From the NCBI RefSeq assembly GCF_001953865.1, contig NZ_MQUQ01000027.1:18436-82435 (forward strand): a stretch of 64,000 bases of DNA, written 5' to 3'. Position numbers and translations under genes: made by a program. Numbering within the stretch: position 1 is the first letter of the stretch; each line of letters opens with the position of its first letter. The notes below the pieces were generated by a model, which had not been told where the DNA came from, did not search any database, and saw nothing but the letters and a program-made list of their open reading frames with translations. Shown one piece after another: positions 63,961 to 64,000 of the stretch. This DNA is from Amycolatopsis coloradensis (lineage in GTDB: Bacteria > Actinomycetota > Actinomycetes > Mycobacteriales > Pseudonocardiaceae).

Positions 63961-64000
63961 TGCCGTATCAAGCAACGTTGGGTAGGTAATCCGGTCGGCG

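Noticed and set aside
1..64000. CRISPR arrays, tRNA or rRNA genes
   Set aside because: No regularly spaced repeats and no tRNA cloverleaf or rRNA sequence was noticed on either strand.

Overview
The window is high-GC, densely coded actinobacterial DNA. GTG and TTG starts are common, and the regulator and transporter families (SigE-type sigma factor, EspG-like protein, BldM-like regulator, CGNR protein, RHS remnant) point to Actinomycetia. Together with a large NRPS locus this suggests Pseudonocardiales such as Amycolatopsis; that placement is inference.

Bases 1-26646 are the right part of a non-ribosomal peptide synthetase (NRPS) operon. The first synthetase enters from the left edge with three modules (A-T-E, C-A-T-E, C-A-T). 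The second, 4,943 residues long, has four modules (C-A-T, C-A-T-E, C-A-T, C-A-T-E). An MFS exporter and an MbtH protein follow. One adenylation domain carries a textbook threonine signature. The condensation subtypes agree with the positions of the epimerization domains. The last module ends in an epimerization domain with no thioesterase, so termination and release must be encoded elsewhere.

Bases 26647-37300 are an accessory region. Intact genes include a DUF6480-like protein, a dienelactone-hydrolase homologue lacking its nucleophile, a three-gene overlapping operon (CGNR protein, 94-residue unknown, YbfB/YjiJ MFS), a large membrane protein and an EspG-like gene. Between them lie gene fragments from at least seven families, mostly 3' ends: MFS transporter, carboxylesterase, IclR, RHS, NB-ARC, alpha-glucosidase and LuxR.

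Bases 37297-49474 hold a sigma/anti-sigma-like locus with a frameshift, a diguanylate cyclase, a divergent MarR/Bcr-CflA pair with a palindromic operator, a TIM-barrel-like protein, and an ABC-2 transporter divergent from a NarL-type two-component system.

Bases 49864-54176 carry the most unusual cassette: an ArsR-like regulator divergent from a DHA2 exporter, an FAD monooxygenase-like protein, and a 274-residue protein that appears to consist of two tandem PanD (aspartate decarboxylase)-like domains with altered processing sites. An 18-bp hairpin separates it from a convergent DHA2 exporter paired with a zinc-ribbon TetR regulator. Bases 57750-63960 hold an atypical BldM-like regulator without its phospho-acceptor Asp, an IS256 remnant, an M24 metallopeptidase-like enzyme, a small membrane protein, a BrkB/YihY membrane protein and a short-chain dehydrogenase.
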